A stretch of 64,000 nucleotides of DNA, taken from the NCBI RefSeq assembly GCF_003026215.1, contig NZ_PYOC01000002.1:682001-746000 (forward strand). The letters run 5' to 3'. The notes below the pieces were generated by a model. The model was not told the origin of the DNA, ran no database searches, and worked only from the letters and a program-made list of their open reading frames with translations. Both the position numbers and the translations under genes were made by a program. The number at the start of each line of letters is the position of its first letter. Within the stretch, counting starts at the first letter, position 1. Source of the DNA: Photobacterium indicum (lineage in GTDB: Bacteria; Pseudomonadota; Gammaproteobacteria; Enterobacterales; Vibrionaceae). Below are positions 46,373 through 54,812 of this stretch, one piece after another.

Positions 46373-46585
46373 TTAATTTGTCATCAACTCCTTTTGTGTA
46401 AGCTGCCTACTTTGCCTCTCTTCAAGCCCCTCTAGGCAAATATTCCCCACAGAAACTCGATAAAGCTCCAACACTTCGTTTTGAAAAAAACCAAACATCC
46501 GTTTAACTTGATGATACTTACCTTCAACCAGTGAGAGCCTAGCGGTGTACTCAGAGAGTATCTCTAAACAAGCGGGCTTAGTTGT
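46373..46585 (-). pseudogene. 3' fragment of an rsuA-like pseudouridine synthase gene
   Basis: About 70 codons reading TTKPACLEILSEYTARLSLV then EGKYHQVKRMFGFFQNEVLE match the C-terminus of the RsuA/RluB family of rRNA pseudouridine synthases (TKPA... EGxYHQVKRMF is diagnostic). The catalytic domain is absent and the frame is fused upstream to a tnsB fragment. It appears to be the right-hand scrap of a gene cut by a transposon-related deletion, not a working enzyme. Confidence 0.8.
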
Positions 46586-46828
46586 AATGTTAATGCCTAC
46601 TTCAAGGCAGGACTGTTCTAAACTCTTGCTCCAAAACTCAGCTCCATTATCAACAACGAGTGATTCCATCTTACCTTGGCAATACCATTCACACTCGATA
46701 CTAGGAAATCGTTCTGCTATATCAGTTTTGGGCTTTATCGCGTTAAGAATGGCCTTCATTACCGAATAATAACTAGGCTCTTTGAAACCCAAATGAAAGC
46801 CAACAATGCTTTTACTATACTGATCAAT
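46586..46828 (-). pseudogene. tnsB fragment (DDE transposase core)
   Basis: From 46828 the frame reads IDQYSKSIVGFHLGFKEPSY and then, near residue 60, VVDNGAEFWSKSLEQSCLEVG. These are the segment after the first catalytic Asp and the second catalytic Asp region of TnsB/retroviral-integrase-type transposases. The N-terminal DNA-binding part, first Asp and catalytic Glu region are missing. It is joined out of frame to tnsA upstream and in frame to the rsuA fragment downstream. Confidence 0.82.
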
Positions 46829-47160
46829 GGAGTACCAAGTTTTTGTGCTTTTTCCTGCTTAGCTTTAAAGCGATGAAGAAAATCTGGATTCAGGGTTTTC
46901 GCGAAAGGTTTCACTTCAATCCACTTCGCGGTATCGTTCTCAACAATCTGAAAATCAGGTGTATAAGGAAGATCTTGCTCATCAAGGTGATAGATGAAGC
47001 CTTCAGGCTGGGCAATAAAAGACGTTATGGATGATGAATATTCGAGGTGGAAGCAAGTATCGAACTCAAGATATGACTCAACTGTCATGACTTGATTCAT
47101 CTTAGCACTGACAAACTTAAAAAGGTTCTTTACGCGGGAGTGTTTTAGCTTTCGGCGGTA
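46829..47160 (-). pseudogene. tnsA fragment (endonuclease domain)
   Basis: From the ATG at 47160: MYRRKLKHSRVKNLFKFVSA, then ESYLEFDTCFHLEY, QPEGFIYHLDEQDLPYTPDF and AKWIEVKPF. These supply the Glu, Asp and ExK residues of the TnsA restriction-endonuclease-like fold, so the N-terminal catalytic domain is intact. The gene is cut at about residue 110 by a deletion that fuses it to tnsB and removes the TnsC-binding C-terminus. An upstream in-frame start at 47178 adds six residues. It is the gene nearest to ffs. Confidence 0.85.
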
Positions 47161-47228
47161 CATAATAGACCAGCTCATTTGTTGTTTTACTACAACAAAA
47201 ATAGCTTATGCAGGGTATTAGGGAAGAT

Positions 47229-47253
47229 ATGTCAGCTTATGGTGCAAACTACA
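47229..47253 (-). repeat. Right end of the Tn7-like element
   Basis: On the minus strand, reading away from ffs, TGTAGT is followed by TTGCACCATAAGCTGACAT. A second TGCATAAGC lies about 25 bases further in. TGT-ended termini with GCA-CCATAA-type repeats are usual for this transposon group. The terminus falls about 12 bases from the ffs 3' end. Confidence 0.65.
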
Positions 47254-47264
47254 ACAATCAGATG

Positions 47265-47377
47265 GGTGGAAGCCCCCACCAGCCACATCCCGGCACACAC
47301 GTCACCTGCTGCGGTTGCTCCCTTCCGGGTCTGGCCGAGTTCACAGGTTAGTGTTGCGGGAGGACCAATGGGGGCCT
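47265..47377 (-). ncRNA. ffs: 4.5S RNA of the signal recognition particle
   Basis: The minus strand forms the long hairpin of bacterial SRP RNA. The ends pair (GGCCCCCA with TGGGGGCT). The conserved apical region contains the Ffh-binding GGTCAG-like and AGCA internal loops (CCAGACCCGGAAGGGAGCA) capped by a GGAA tetraloop. Length is about 113 bases, as in E. coli. With Ffh it targets membrane proteins to the translocon. Its 3' end is a known attachment site for some Tn7-like elements, and one abuts it here. Confidence 0.95.
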
Positions 47378-47536
47378 CCATAGATTCTTTCAGTTCTGCT
47401 TGAGAACGGAAAGGATTATCTACTAAGGCTGCATACAATGCAAGGTGTTATCTCACTCCACCGAATCAACTGCTGAATTATTACCCAAAGTGATTGATTG
47501 TGATAAGAAGTGATTACGGATCAGCTAGGTATCGCC

Positions 47537-48268
47537 CTATACTTCTTCTGGCTCTTCCAATAGGAATTCACCCAATAACGCACCGCCAAGTATCAATAGC
47601 CATGCAACTAAGACAGGGTTAGGCACGTCAAACTGCGGCACAATCACTAATGTCGCAAAACCAACTGCAGGTAATACCCAAGCCAAGCGAGGCACCCAAT
47701 CTCCGACTTTAACCTTTTTCATGCCTTGCAGTGCCGCAATTAACCCTGTGATACACAAGGCCACTAACGCAGCATGCTGTAATCCCCCAACCCATAGCGG
47801 TACCACTAAAAATAATGGCCACCACGTATTTCCTTCTACAGTGCGCCAAGATCGAGCGGCATACCAAATAAGACATACAGCAACAATTTGTACTACAGTA
47901 GCACCAACGCTACCAGGTAACTTCCCTTCGCCTTGTAAAGCCATTAGCCCCACATCCATTGCAAGAACAACAGAAACAAGTAATGCGCCTAATTGCCAAT
48001 TGCTTTTAGGCGAGAAGGTGACAGAAAAAATGGGTAACATCATAAAAAGGCTAATTGATAATGCTAAAGATTGATCCGGCAATACAGCACCAAAAGAGGC
48101 TAAACCAATCAATAAAAGCCACGCAGCAGCTCCACCTTGAGGGAGCAACCACAGTGCAGGAATCGCTAAAGCGAGTGCAGGAACATCTCCTTGACTATAA
48201 CCTAAGGCAGTAACACCTAATACAGTCAAAACTATGCTGACAAAAATGAGTAACGCGGCATACAACAT
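47537..48268 (-). CDS. Multi-pass membrane protein of unknown function
   Basis: A 243-residue very hydrophobic protein with about seven to eight predicted helices, Trp/Pro-rich loops and an acidic tail (LLEEPEEV). AAGGAGGTG, a near-perfect ribosome site, precedes the start. It lies between ffs and ybaZ, in the position where vibrios carry a similar uncharacterised gene as far as I recall. No transporter signature is visible. Confidence 0.75.
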   Translation of the reverse strand: MLYAALLIFVSIVLTVLGVTALGYSQGDVPALALAIPALWLLPQGGAAAWLLLIGLASFGAVLPDQSLALSISLFMMLPIFSVTFSPKSNWQLGALLVSVVLAMDVGLMALQGEGKLPGSVGATVVQIVAVCLIWYAARSWRTVEGNTWWPLFLVVPLWVGGLQHAALVALCITGLIAALQGMKKVKVGDWVPRLAWVLPAVGFATLVIVPQFDVPNPVLVAWLLILGGALLGEFLLEEPEEV

Positions 48269-48365
48269 GGCAGCACCTCCTTGCGTTATCCGATAGTATT
48301 ATTGAAATACATTGAAAACAGCAGCTATCGGTCGATATCAAATTTTTTTTACATCAGGTTTAAAT

Positions 48366-48677
48366 ATGGACGATTTTTCAGCTCAAATCTACACCCAAGT
48401 ACATCAAATTCCATATGGAAAAATATCTACCTATGGAGAAATAGCTAAATTTTCAGGTTTTCCTGGTTATGCTCGCCATGTTGGGCGTTTAATGGCAACG
48501 TTGCCAGAAGGATCGAAAATCCCTTGGCACCGAGTCGTTAATGCTAAAGGGATGATATCGTTAACCGGAAATGATCTGATTCGTCAGCGAGAAAAGCTGC
48601 TTGCTGAGGGGATAGATGTATCAGAAAGCGGAAAAATATCACTGCGTCATTACCGTTGGAACGGTGATCCAGTGTAG
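48366..48677 (+). CDS. ybaZ: Alkyltransferase-like DNA repair protein
   Basis: A ~103-residue ATL protein (MGMT family). The active-site motif reads PWHRVV instead of PCHRV, with Trp in place of the acceptor Cys. It binds O6-alkylguanine without repairing it and flags it to nucleotide excision repair. The helix-turn-helix region (YGEIAKFSGFPGYARHVGRLM) that flips the base is intact. The ATG at 48366 is preferred over one at 48312 because it starts the conserved domain and has AGG nearby. Its position next to ybaY, tesB and ffs matches E. coli. Confidence 0.92.
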   Translation: MDDFSAQIYTQVHQIPYGKISTYGEIAKFSGFPGYARHVGRLMATLPEGSKIPWHRVVNAKGMISLTGNDLIRQREKLLAEGIDVSESGKISLRHYRWNGDPV

Positions 48678-48720
48678 TGAGCGATGTAATAAACAAGGTG
48701 GCTTACCTCTATAGCCATAG

Positions 48721-48767
48721 CCAAGCGACCTCAACCTCGCTGAAACGAGCATCTTGAGGTACTTGGG
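48721..48767. repeat. REP-like palindromic repeat
   Basis: CCAAG-cg-ACCTCAA-c-CTCG pairs with CGAG-catc-TTGAGGT-a-CTTGG around a short loop. The imperfect palindrome lies between two convergent genes and resembles an intergenic palindrome I believe is frequent in Photobacterium and Vibrio genomes. It may act as a transcript end or REP element. Confidence 0.6.
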
Positions 48768-48821
48768 TATACAGCATAATATTTTTATTAGGCTATAAAG
48801 GTCGAATTCAGGTTGTTTCTT

Positions 48822-49241
48822 TTATTGTACTTTAACCAACATTAAATCTAGATTATTGGTTGTAGACGCATCTGTAATCACATGGTTTGCGGTATCAGTA
48901 ATAAAAATCAATTTACCGTTTACTTCAATGCGAGCACTAATCGCATAAGTATGATTACTTTTAATATCTTGGAGTTTATACCCAAGTGAAAAGTCATAAG
49001 GAGCTTGCTTGCCTTCAGACATAAATGCCTGACTGCTAATGACTTCCGCAGCTACATCCATTTTCGATACATCAGATAAGGCCACTGTAATACGCGCATT
49101 ATCAGGAAGCGCAACACGCTCACGATAAGCTAGAGAACCCGTTACTGTGCCCATATCATTGTCATTTGGCACTAGAGTAGTACACGCTGTAATAACAAGA
49201 GCTAAAATCAGCGTAAACAATAGTGCAAAAAACTTTTTCAT
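48822..49241 (-). CDS. ybaY: YbaY-family lipoprotein
   Basis: A 139-residue lipoprotein of the YbaY/YscW-like family (PF09619). The signal peptide ends in the lipobox VITAC. The mature beta-sandwich has the typical GTVTGSLAYRERVALPDNARITVALSDVS start, in which such domains describe polar-residue-rich strands. AAGGGTTAATC precedes the ATG. Function is unknown; in E. coli it sits beside tesB, as here, but transcribed away from it. Confidence 0.85.
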   Translation of the reverse strand: MKKFFALLFTLILALVITACTTLVPNDNDMGTVTGSLAYRERVALPDNARITVALSDVSKMDVAAEVISSQAFMSEGKQAPYDFSLGYKLQDIKSNHTYAISARIEVNGKLIFITDTANHVITDASTTNNLDLMLVKVQ

Positions 49242-49362
49242 GATTAACCCTTAAATACTAAAACTCCATTAAGCTGAGATGTAATTACTATTTAATAACA
49301 CATAAGTCTGTGTTCTAGTCTGGTAATAACTCCTTAATAATAACATGGTAATAGGATCCACA

Positions 49363-50232
49363 ATGAGTAAAGAACTGAATGAACTTCTCAATCTTTTACA
49401 ATTAGAGCGACTGGAGCAAGGTTTATTCCGCGGTCAGAGTGAACATTTGGGCTTACCTCAGGTTTATGGTGGTCAAGTTATCGGTCAGTCTCTTTCTGCC
49501 GCAAAAGAAACGGTTGATAGCCTGCGCCATGTTCATTCATTTCACAGCTACTTTTTATTGCCTGGTGATCCTGAAAAACCCATTATTTACGATGTTGAAA
49601 AACTGCGTGATGGTAAAAGCTTCAGTACACGCCGAGTGAAAGCGATTCAAAATGGCAGACCTATCTTTTACTTAACCGCCTCTTATCAAGCAGAAGAAGC
49701 AGGATTTGAACACCAATCAACAATGCCTAATGTTGCGGGCCCCGAAGGGTTAGCATCAGAAAAGGAACTGGTTCAATCTATCGCACAGTATCTGCCGAAA
49801 AAAGCCGTTGAAACCTTTGGTCGTGATCGCCCTATCGAAGTACGCCCTGTGACCGTTATTAACCCACTAAAACCGAAAGCTGCAGATCCCAAACAATACC
49901 TTTGGGTTAAGGCTAACGGCGAGATGCCGAATGATCCTCGTATCCACCAGTATGTATTGGCTTATGCATCTGATTGGGGTTTTCTGGTTACAGCACTGCA
50001 ACCACATGGGGTGACACTCTTAACTCCGAAAATGCAGGTTGCCACCATTGATCACTCAATGTGGTTCCACCGCCCTTTCCGTCTTGATGAGTGGCTGCTT
50101 TATGTTATCGAAAGCCCATCAGCCAGTGGAGCGCGAGGCTTGGTTCGTGGTGAAATTTACAACCAGAAAGGTGAACTGGTCGCTTCAGCTGTTCAAGAAG
50201 GGCTAATGCGCCAACATAAAGATTCGGAGTAA
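49363..50232 (+). CDS. tesB: Acyl-CoA thioesterase II
   Basis: A 289-residue double-hotdog thioesterase that hydrolyses medium- and long-chain acyl-CoA. The N-terminal hotdog carries [14 protein letters not shown] and [20 protein letters not shown]. The second has the catalytic region ASDWGFL (Asp), [19 protein letters not shown], and [20 protein letters not shown], matching the Asp/Thr/Gln triad area of E. coli TesB. AGGA lies 6 bases before the ATG at 49363; the longer frame to 49345 is less likely. Neighbours follow the E. coli tesB-ybaY-ybaZ order. Confidence 0.93.
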   Translation: MSKELNELLNLLQLERLEQGLFRGQSEHLGLPQVYGGQVIGQSLSAAKETVDSLRHVHSFHSYFLLPGDPEKPIIYDVEKLRDGKSFSTRRVKAIQNGRPIFYLTASYQAEEAGFEHQSTMPNVAGPEGLASEKELVQSIAQYLPKKAVETFGRDRPIEVRPVTVINPLKPKAADPKQYLWVKANGEMPNDPRIHQYVLAYASDWGFLVTALQPHGVTLLTPKMQVATIDHSMWFHRPFRLDEWLLYVIESPSASGARGLVRGEIYNQKGELVASAVQEGLMRQHKDSE

Positions 50233-50267
50233 CTAATCCTAGTCATATTCTGACCTACAATGATAAA

Positions 50268-50309
50268 AAAGCGGAGGGCGATTATTCATCAATAATCTCA
50301 CTCCGCTTT
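50268..50309. terminator. Bidirectional terminator tesB/mdlB
   Basis: AAAGCGGAG (50268-50276) pairs with CTCCGCTTT (50301-50309), with an inner GATTATT/AATAATC stem. Six As on the left give a U-run for the minus strand (mdlB). Confidence 0.8.
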
Positions 50310-50334
50310 CACTTGTTATTTATCTGGTTGTTTA

Positions 50335-52113
50335 TTAAATAGTAACTATCGTTTCTTCTTCTAACTGATGTAAATGCTCACTCGCCTGTTGCAGTTGATA
50401 CATCTGCCAATAATGCCCTTTCTCTGTCAATAGCTGTTGATGTGTTCCGCGCTCGGTAATATCGCCACGGTGCAACACCACAATTTCATCAGCATCCATA
50501 ATGGTTGATAAACGGTGGGCAATAACCACAATGCTCATATCTTGACGTAATACATTCAATGCCAGCTGAATTTTCTTCTCTGTTCCCGAATCAATGTTTG
50601 CTGTCGCTTCATCTAAAATCAGGATTTTCGGTTTTGCCACCAATACTCGAGCCAATGCAAGTAGCTGCTTTTGCCCCGCAGACAGGTTCGCCTCTCCACT
50701 GCCAAATAACGTATCTAGACCATCTGAATATTGTCGAATTTGCGCTGCCAGCCCCACTTTGTCTAAAGCGTCCCAAATCACAACATCTGTAACATTTCGC
50801 CCTAATTGGATGTTTTCCCGTACCGTGTCACTCAGAATATGCGGGTCTTGCTGCACCATCGCGATACCATCACGAAATACGGTTTTATGCAGGTCAGTCA
50901 GTAGGCGCTTATCAACCAATATTTCCCCTTGTGAGGCCGGATAAAAGCCCATCATCAACGAAGCTAATGTACTTTTACCACTACCTGTATGCCCAACTAA
51001 TGCTAAAAACCCACGATGATGCAGATGTATATCGATATTGTTTAAGACCGTTTGTTCACCGTCGTAGCTAAAACTGACATTCTTGCATTGCAATTCACCC
51101 AGTTGGATCGCTTGTTCATCATCACCGTAATCTTGCTGCTTTGCATCGATCAAGGCAAAAATACGTTCACTGGCAACCAAAGCTTGCTGTAACAAGGATA
51201 GTTGCTGCGTCATTTCAATTAATGGTTCCGTTACCCGCCCCAAGTAGCTGATAAACGCATAAAGCACACCGACCCCGATTAACTCAACGCCGCTCACTCC
51301 AAATAATGCGACCAATGATATTAAGGCGATTCCCGATAACAAATCGATGAGTGGGCGCAATAACAAACCGTTTAGCTTCATTACCCCGACTTGTGCCCGT
51401 AAATGATTATTGGTCAGTGATGAAAACTGTTCGCTGAACGCGCGTTCTTGTCGCATTAATTGAATTAAACTCATTCCCTGAATAGATTCACTCATCGAGG
51501 CATTAATATCAGCCAACAAATCACGCATTTTTCGATAAGCATTGGCACTTTTTCGCTGATAAATAACCATAATAAAAATAACAATGGGCAATAAAATCAA
51601 GACAATAATGGTTAAACGCCAACTTAAGAAACTCATAACCACCAGCATGACACTGATCAGAGTGACATTTTTTAATACCGTAGCAATCACGAAGACATAA
51701 AAATCTTTAATTGATTCAGTATCATTGGTAATTCGCGAAATAAGCTTGCCCGTCGGCATGTAATCAAATGCTGATAATGGCTGATTAAGTACCTTGCCAA
51801 ATAGCTGCTTACGTACAGTTTGAACCACGCCAATCGCAATCGTATTAAAACGAATAGATTGAGCATACTTTAGCCCCGCGCCAATAATCATCAAACCAAT
51901 ATAGGCAGCAGCTAACATAGCGATGGCTTCTATTGGGTAATTATCTTTCGCAATATAGTTATCGATGAAATGTTGAATTAGCCATGGCCCTGATACATCG
52001 GCCAGTGCTCCTGCAAACAAAAGTCCAATAGCAATGGCCAATTTCTTTTTATCGTTCAAGGCATACCGTAATAAACGCACTAAAACGGCTTTGTTGACGG
52101 CTTTATTTTCCAT
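50335..52113 (-). CDS. mdlB: ABC exporter half-transporter MdlB/SmdB-like
   Basis: A 592-residue ABC exporter with six helices (about 20-310) and a C-terminal ATPase: Walker A VGHTGSGKSTL, signature LSAGQKQLLALARVLV (LSAGQ instead of LSGGQ), Walker B KILILDEATANID. GGAGG lies before the ATG at 52113, and TAATG overlap joins it to mdlA. With MdlA it should form a heterodimeric multidrug-type exporter in the inner membrane. The E. coli order mdlA-mdlB is kept, but glnK-amtB, which follows there, is absent between mdlB and tesB. Confidence 0.93.
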   Translation of the reverse strand: MENKAVNKAVLVRLLRYALNDKKKLAIAIGLLFAGALADVSGPWLIQHFIDNYIAKDNYPIEAIAMLAAAYIGLMIIGAGLKYAQSIRFNTIAIGVVQTVRKQLFGKVLNQPLSAFDYMPTGKLISRITNDTESIKDFYVFVIATVLKNVTLISVMLVVMSFLSWRLTIIVLILLPIVIFIMVIYQRKSANAYRKMRDLLADINASMSESIQGMSLIQLMRQERAFSEQFSSLTNNHLRAQVGVMKLNGLLLRPLIDLLSGIALISLVALFGVSGVELIGVGVLYAFISYLGRVTEPLIEMTQQLSLLQQALVASERIFALIDAKQQDYGDDEQAIQLGELQCKNVSFSYDGEQTVLNNIDIHLHHRGFLALVGHTGSGKSTLASLMMGFYPASQGEILVDKRLLTDLHKTVFRDGIAMVQQDPHILSDTVRENIQLGRNVTDVVIWDALDKVGLAAQIRQYSDGLDTLFGSGEANLSAGQKQLLALARVLVAKPKILILDEATANIDSGTEKKIQLALNVLRQDMSIVVIAHRLSTIMDADEIVVLHRGDITERGTHQQLLTEKGHYWQMYQLQQASEHLHQLEEETIVTI

Positions 52114-53855
52114 TATGCCTCCTTGATTGCGCGTTCTAATTGCTGATAACGATGCATCTCTGCATACCAAGCATCATCTTTGATCAAGTTCTGGTGCTTG
52201 CCTTGCTCAACGATCTGGCCATGCTGCAACACTAAGATTTGATCTGCTTGCTCTAATGCCGTTAAACGGTGAGCAATCACGATCACTGTTTGCTTTGTTT
52301 TCGTTGCTTGTAAATTCTGCAAGATTGTATGTTCGGTTTTACCGTCAACCGCAGACAGTGCATCGTCCAACACCAATATTTCGGCCTCAAGCAATAAGGC
52401 CCGTGCAATGGCAATACGCTGTTTTTGCCCACCAGACAGTGTGATCCCTTTTTCACCCACTAAGGTGTAATACCCTTCCGGAAATTGAAGAATATCGTCA
52501 TCAATACACGCTAATTGTGCCGCATGGCGAATCTGCTCATGAGTGGCTTCAGGTCGACCGAGTGCAATGTTGTCGGCAATAGAACGTGAGAACAAAAATG
52601 GCGTTTGGCTCACGACAGCAAATCGACTGCGCCACTGATGCAAATCAGCCGCTTTTATCGATACATCACCATACATAATCTGCCCATGCTGTAATTCTTG
52701 CTGACGCAGTAATAACGCCAGCAGTGTTGATTTACCACTGCCGATAGGCCCCGCAACACCCAGCATCTGCCCAGCATTTAACTCAAATGAGACATGTTGC
52801 ATTGCCGCTTGTGCTTGTTTGTCCCAATGAAATCGCTCAATATCCACATGCAATGTTTGACCTGTCATTTCAAGGCTACTTTTACCACTCACAATGCTCG
52901 GGTGCTGATCAAAGATGTGCTGTAAACGTTTTAAGGCTGCCGAGCCTCGTTCTAAAATATTGAATACCCATGCCAGTGCTAACATTGGCCAAATCATTAA
53001 CCCTTGGTAAAGCGTAAACGCGGTAAGATCCCCCAACGTCAGCCGACCTTGCGACACCATATAACCACCACCCGCAATACTGAGGAAAAAAGACATACCA
53101 ATCGTGAGCTGAATCACGGGATCAAACTTGGCATCGACCTGCTCTACAGCCAAGTTTTTCTGCCCGACAGCGTCTACAACCGCGTCAAATTCCTGTTGCT
53201 GTCGTTGCTCTAAACCAAACGCCCTGATCATTCTTACACCGTTCAATGACTCTTGGGTTTTATCGGTAAGATCAGAAAATGCAGCTTGTGATTCAGAGAA
53301 ACGTGTATGTAATTGTCGACCAAAACCAAAAACGATAAACGCCATAACTGGCATCGGTAACAAAGCAAGAATGGTGAGCTCCCAGCTTAGCTGTGTTGTC
53401 ATTACCAGAATAACGGCTAACCCCATAATCAATGAATCTGCAGCGGTTAGTACACCTTCACCAGCCGTCATCACCACGGCATTCACATCATTAGTTGAGC
53501 GCGCCATTAAATCACCGGTTTTATAGCGTTCAAAAAAAATAGGGGAATGGGATGAAAAATGACGATAAAGCCTATTGCGTAATACCGTGCCTAACTTTGC
53601 GGCCGCACCAAACAACCAGACTCGCCATATAATGCGCAGTACATAAACAAGGGGCCAGAGCAGTACAATGCCCCCTAGCCACATAAACATCGTCGACGAG
53701 CTCATATCACCCGATACGACACCGTCCACAATCCAGCCAATTGCACGCGGAGGAAGCAATTCAAAAGCAGACACTAAGCACAGAATAAAAATAGCACCAC
53801 TATAACGGCGCCATTCCTGCCGAAAAAACCAACGGAGTTGCCAAAAAACCTGCAT
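52113..53855 (-). CDS. mdlA: ABC exporter half-transporter MdlA/SmdA-like
   Basis: A 580-residue ABC exporter subunit: transmembrane domain (about 20-300, with GDLMARSTNDVNAVVMTAGEGVL as coupling region) and ATPase with Walker A AGPIGSGKSTL, signature LSGGQKQRIAIARALL and Walker B EILVLDDALSAVD. The Walker B ends Asp-Asp rather than Asp-Glu, the degenerate catalytic carboxylate often seen in one half of heterodimeric exporters, so ATP hydrolysis probably occurs at the MdlB-type site. GGAGGCTAT precedes the start. Its stop overlaps the mdlB start. Confidence 0.93.
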   Translation of the reverse strand: MQVFWQLRWFFRQEWRRYSGAIFILCLVSAFELLPPRAIGWIVDGVVSGDMSSSTMFMWLGGIVLLWPLVYVLRIIWRVWLFGAAAKLGTVLRNRLYRHFSSHSPIFFERYKTGDLMARSTNDVNAVVMTAGEGVLTAADSLIMGLAVILVMTTQLSWELTILALLPMPVMAFIVFGFGRQLHTRFSESQAAFSDLTDKTQESLNGVRMIRAFGLEQRQQQEFDAVVDAVGQKNLAVEQVDAKFDPVIQLTIGMSFFLSIAGGGYMVSQGRLTLGDLTAFTLYQGLMIWPMLALAWVFNILERGSAALKRLQHIFDQHPSIVSGKSSLEMTGQTLHVDIERFHWDKQAQAAMQHVSFELNAGQMLGVAGPIGSGKSTLLALLLRQQELQHGQIMYGDVSIKAADLHQWRSRFAVVSQTPFLFSRSIADNIALGRPEATHEQIRHAAQLACIDDDILQFPEGYYTLVGEKGITLSGGQKQRIAIARALLLEAEILVLDDALSAVDGKTEHTILQNLQATKTKQTVIVIAHRLTALEQADQILVLQHGQIVEQGKHQNLIKDDAWYAEMHRYQQLERAIKEA

Positions 53856-54170
53856 ATAGCCTCCAGAAATAGTTCTGCTTTATTCTCGTAATATGAGTAC
53901 CTAGGCTTCGCCTTGAACCATTTGGCAATTAACTAAATAAAGAGTAAGTGATTGATATAATATGAAATGAAAAACAAACTGTTAACACCTATTTTCAAGA
54001 TGTTAAAGAGGAATTCAACCACAATATAGTGGTCAAATTAAAAACAGAGGTTAATCCTGCCTGCGTTACAAGCAGGATCTAAAAGCATGTGCAATAAATC
54101 GACAACACGATGAAACACCAGATTTATAGCCAGAGGTTTATAAACCGCCATCGCTTATAAAGACAATAAT
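53856..54170. other. Intergenic between mdlA and decR
   Basis: About 315 bases with the mdlAB promoter and an ATCCTGC/GCAGGAT hairpin (54054-54078) that may end decR, though it lacks a U-run. No gene seen. Confidence 0.4.
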
Positions 54171-54632
54171 TTATAAAGGCAATGCGGTGGTATATTTTAG
54201 AGGCTCCATCGCAAACGTCGATGTCACATTGGTTAATCCTTCTATGCTGTTAACCAACTTCTTATAAAATTTATCAAATGCAGCCATATCAGCGACTTGT
54301 ACCTTCATCATGTAATCATATTCGCCAGCCATGCGATAAAATTCCATTACCTCTGGAAATTCAGACACCGTCTCGACAAAACAGTGATACCACTCTTTCG
54401 AATGATTACTGGTTTTAATCTGCACGAATGCAGTAAATGATAACCCCAGCTTAATGGGATCAAGTAAAGCAACACGTTTACGAAGTATTCCACTTTCTTC
54501 CAGTCGCTTAAGGCGTTTCCAACAAGGTGTTGTTGTCAGATTCACCGCTTCTGCTAAATCGGCTAAGGCCATTGTTCCATTTTGCTGCAACAACCGAAGC
54601 AATGTTTTATCAACGTTATCTAAACTGTTCAT
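54171..54632 (-). CDS. decR: DecR-like Lrp/AsnC-family regulator
   Basis: A 153-residue Lrp-family regulator with an N-terminal helix-turn-helix ([27 protein letters not shown]) and a C-terminal RAM ligand domain ([20 protein letters not shown]). It sits next to mdlA exactly as decR (ybaO) does in E. coli, where it activates cysteine detoxification. Here it diverges from a PLP enzyme resembling cysteine desulfhydrases, so the same role is likely. AAGGAAAG precedes the start. Confidence 0.85.
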   Translation of the reverse strand: MNSLDNVDKTLLRLLQQNGTMALADLAEAVNLTTTPCWKRLKRLEESGILRKRVALLDPIKLGLSFTAFVQIKTSNHSKEWYHCFVETVSEFPEVMEFYRMAGEYDYMMKVQVADMAAFDKFYKKLVNSIEGLTNVTSTFAMEPLKYTTALPL

Positions 54633-54812
54633 TACTTTCCTTCAAGGCTCAAAGCAGAGAATATTTTTCTCTATTATGCGTACTTTACAATAAACAAAGC
54701 AAAGCTTTTTCTCTCAAGTGCAGTACTATAATTCTAACAGTATAAATAAGAATAATACTGGGTCACAAAATGAATAATTAAATCAGCCTAATCAGACATT
54801 TAAGGATATAAA

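Larger units (their letters stand above)
40729..47253. mobile_element. Decayed Tn7-like element downstream of ffs
   Basis: The proposed element spans about 6.5 kb. Its ends carry inward-facing motifs TTGCAACATAAGCTGACAT (left) and TTGCACCATAAGCTGACAT (right). The right end lies about 12 bases past the 3' end of ffs, with tnsA first and reading away from ffs, the geometry Tn7 shows at glmS. Within it are tnsA and tnsB fragments, a second tnsA relic, an rsuA fragment, and cargo genes (BCCT transporter, diguanylate cyclase, unknown protein, VIT1/CCC1 transporter). No tnsC, tniQ/tnsD or cas gene remains, so it cannot move unaided. No clear 5-bp target duplication was found. Exact termini are approximate. 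Confidence 0.65.

Noticed and set aside
40729..47253. CRISPR array or cas genes expected for an I-F3 Tn7-like element
   Set aside because: No regularly spaced repeats and no Cas or TniQ-like frame were seen anywhere in the window.
47232..47438. 68-codon minus-strand open frame
   Set aside because: It runs through the 4.5S RNA gene; the RNA explains the conservation.
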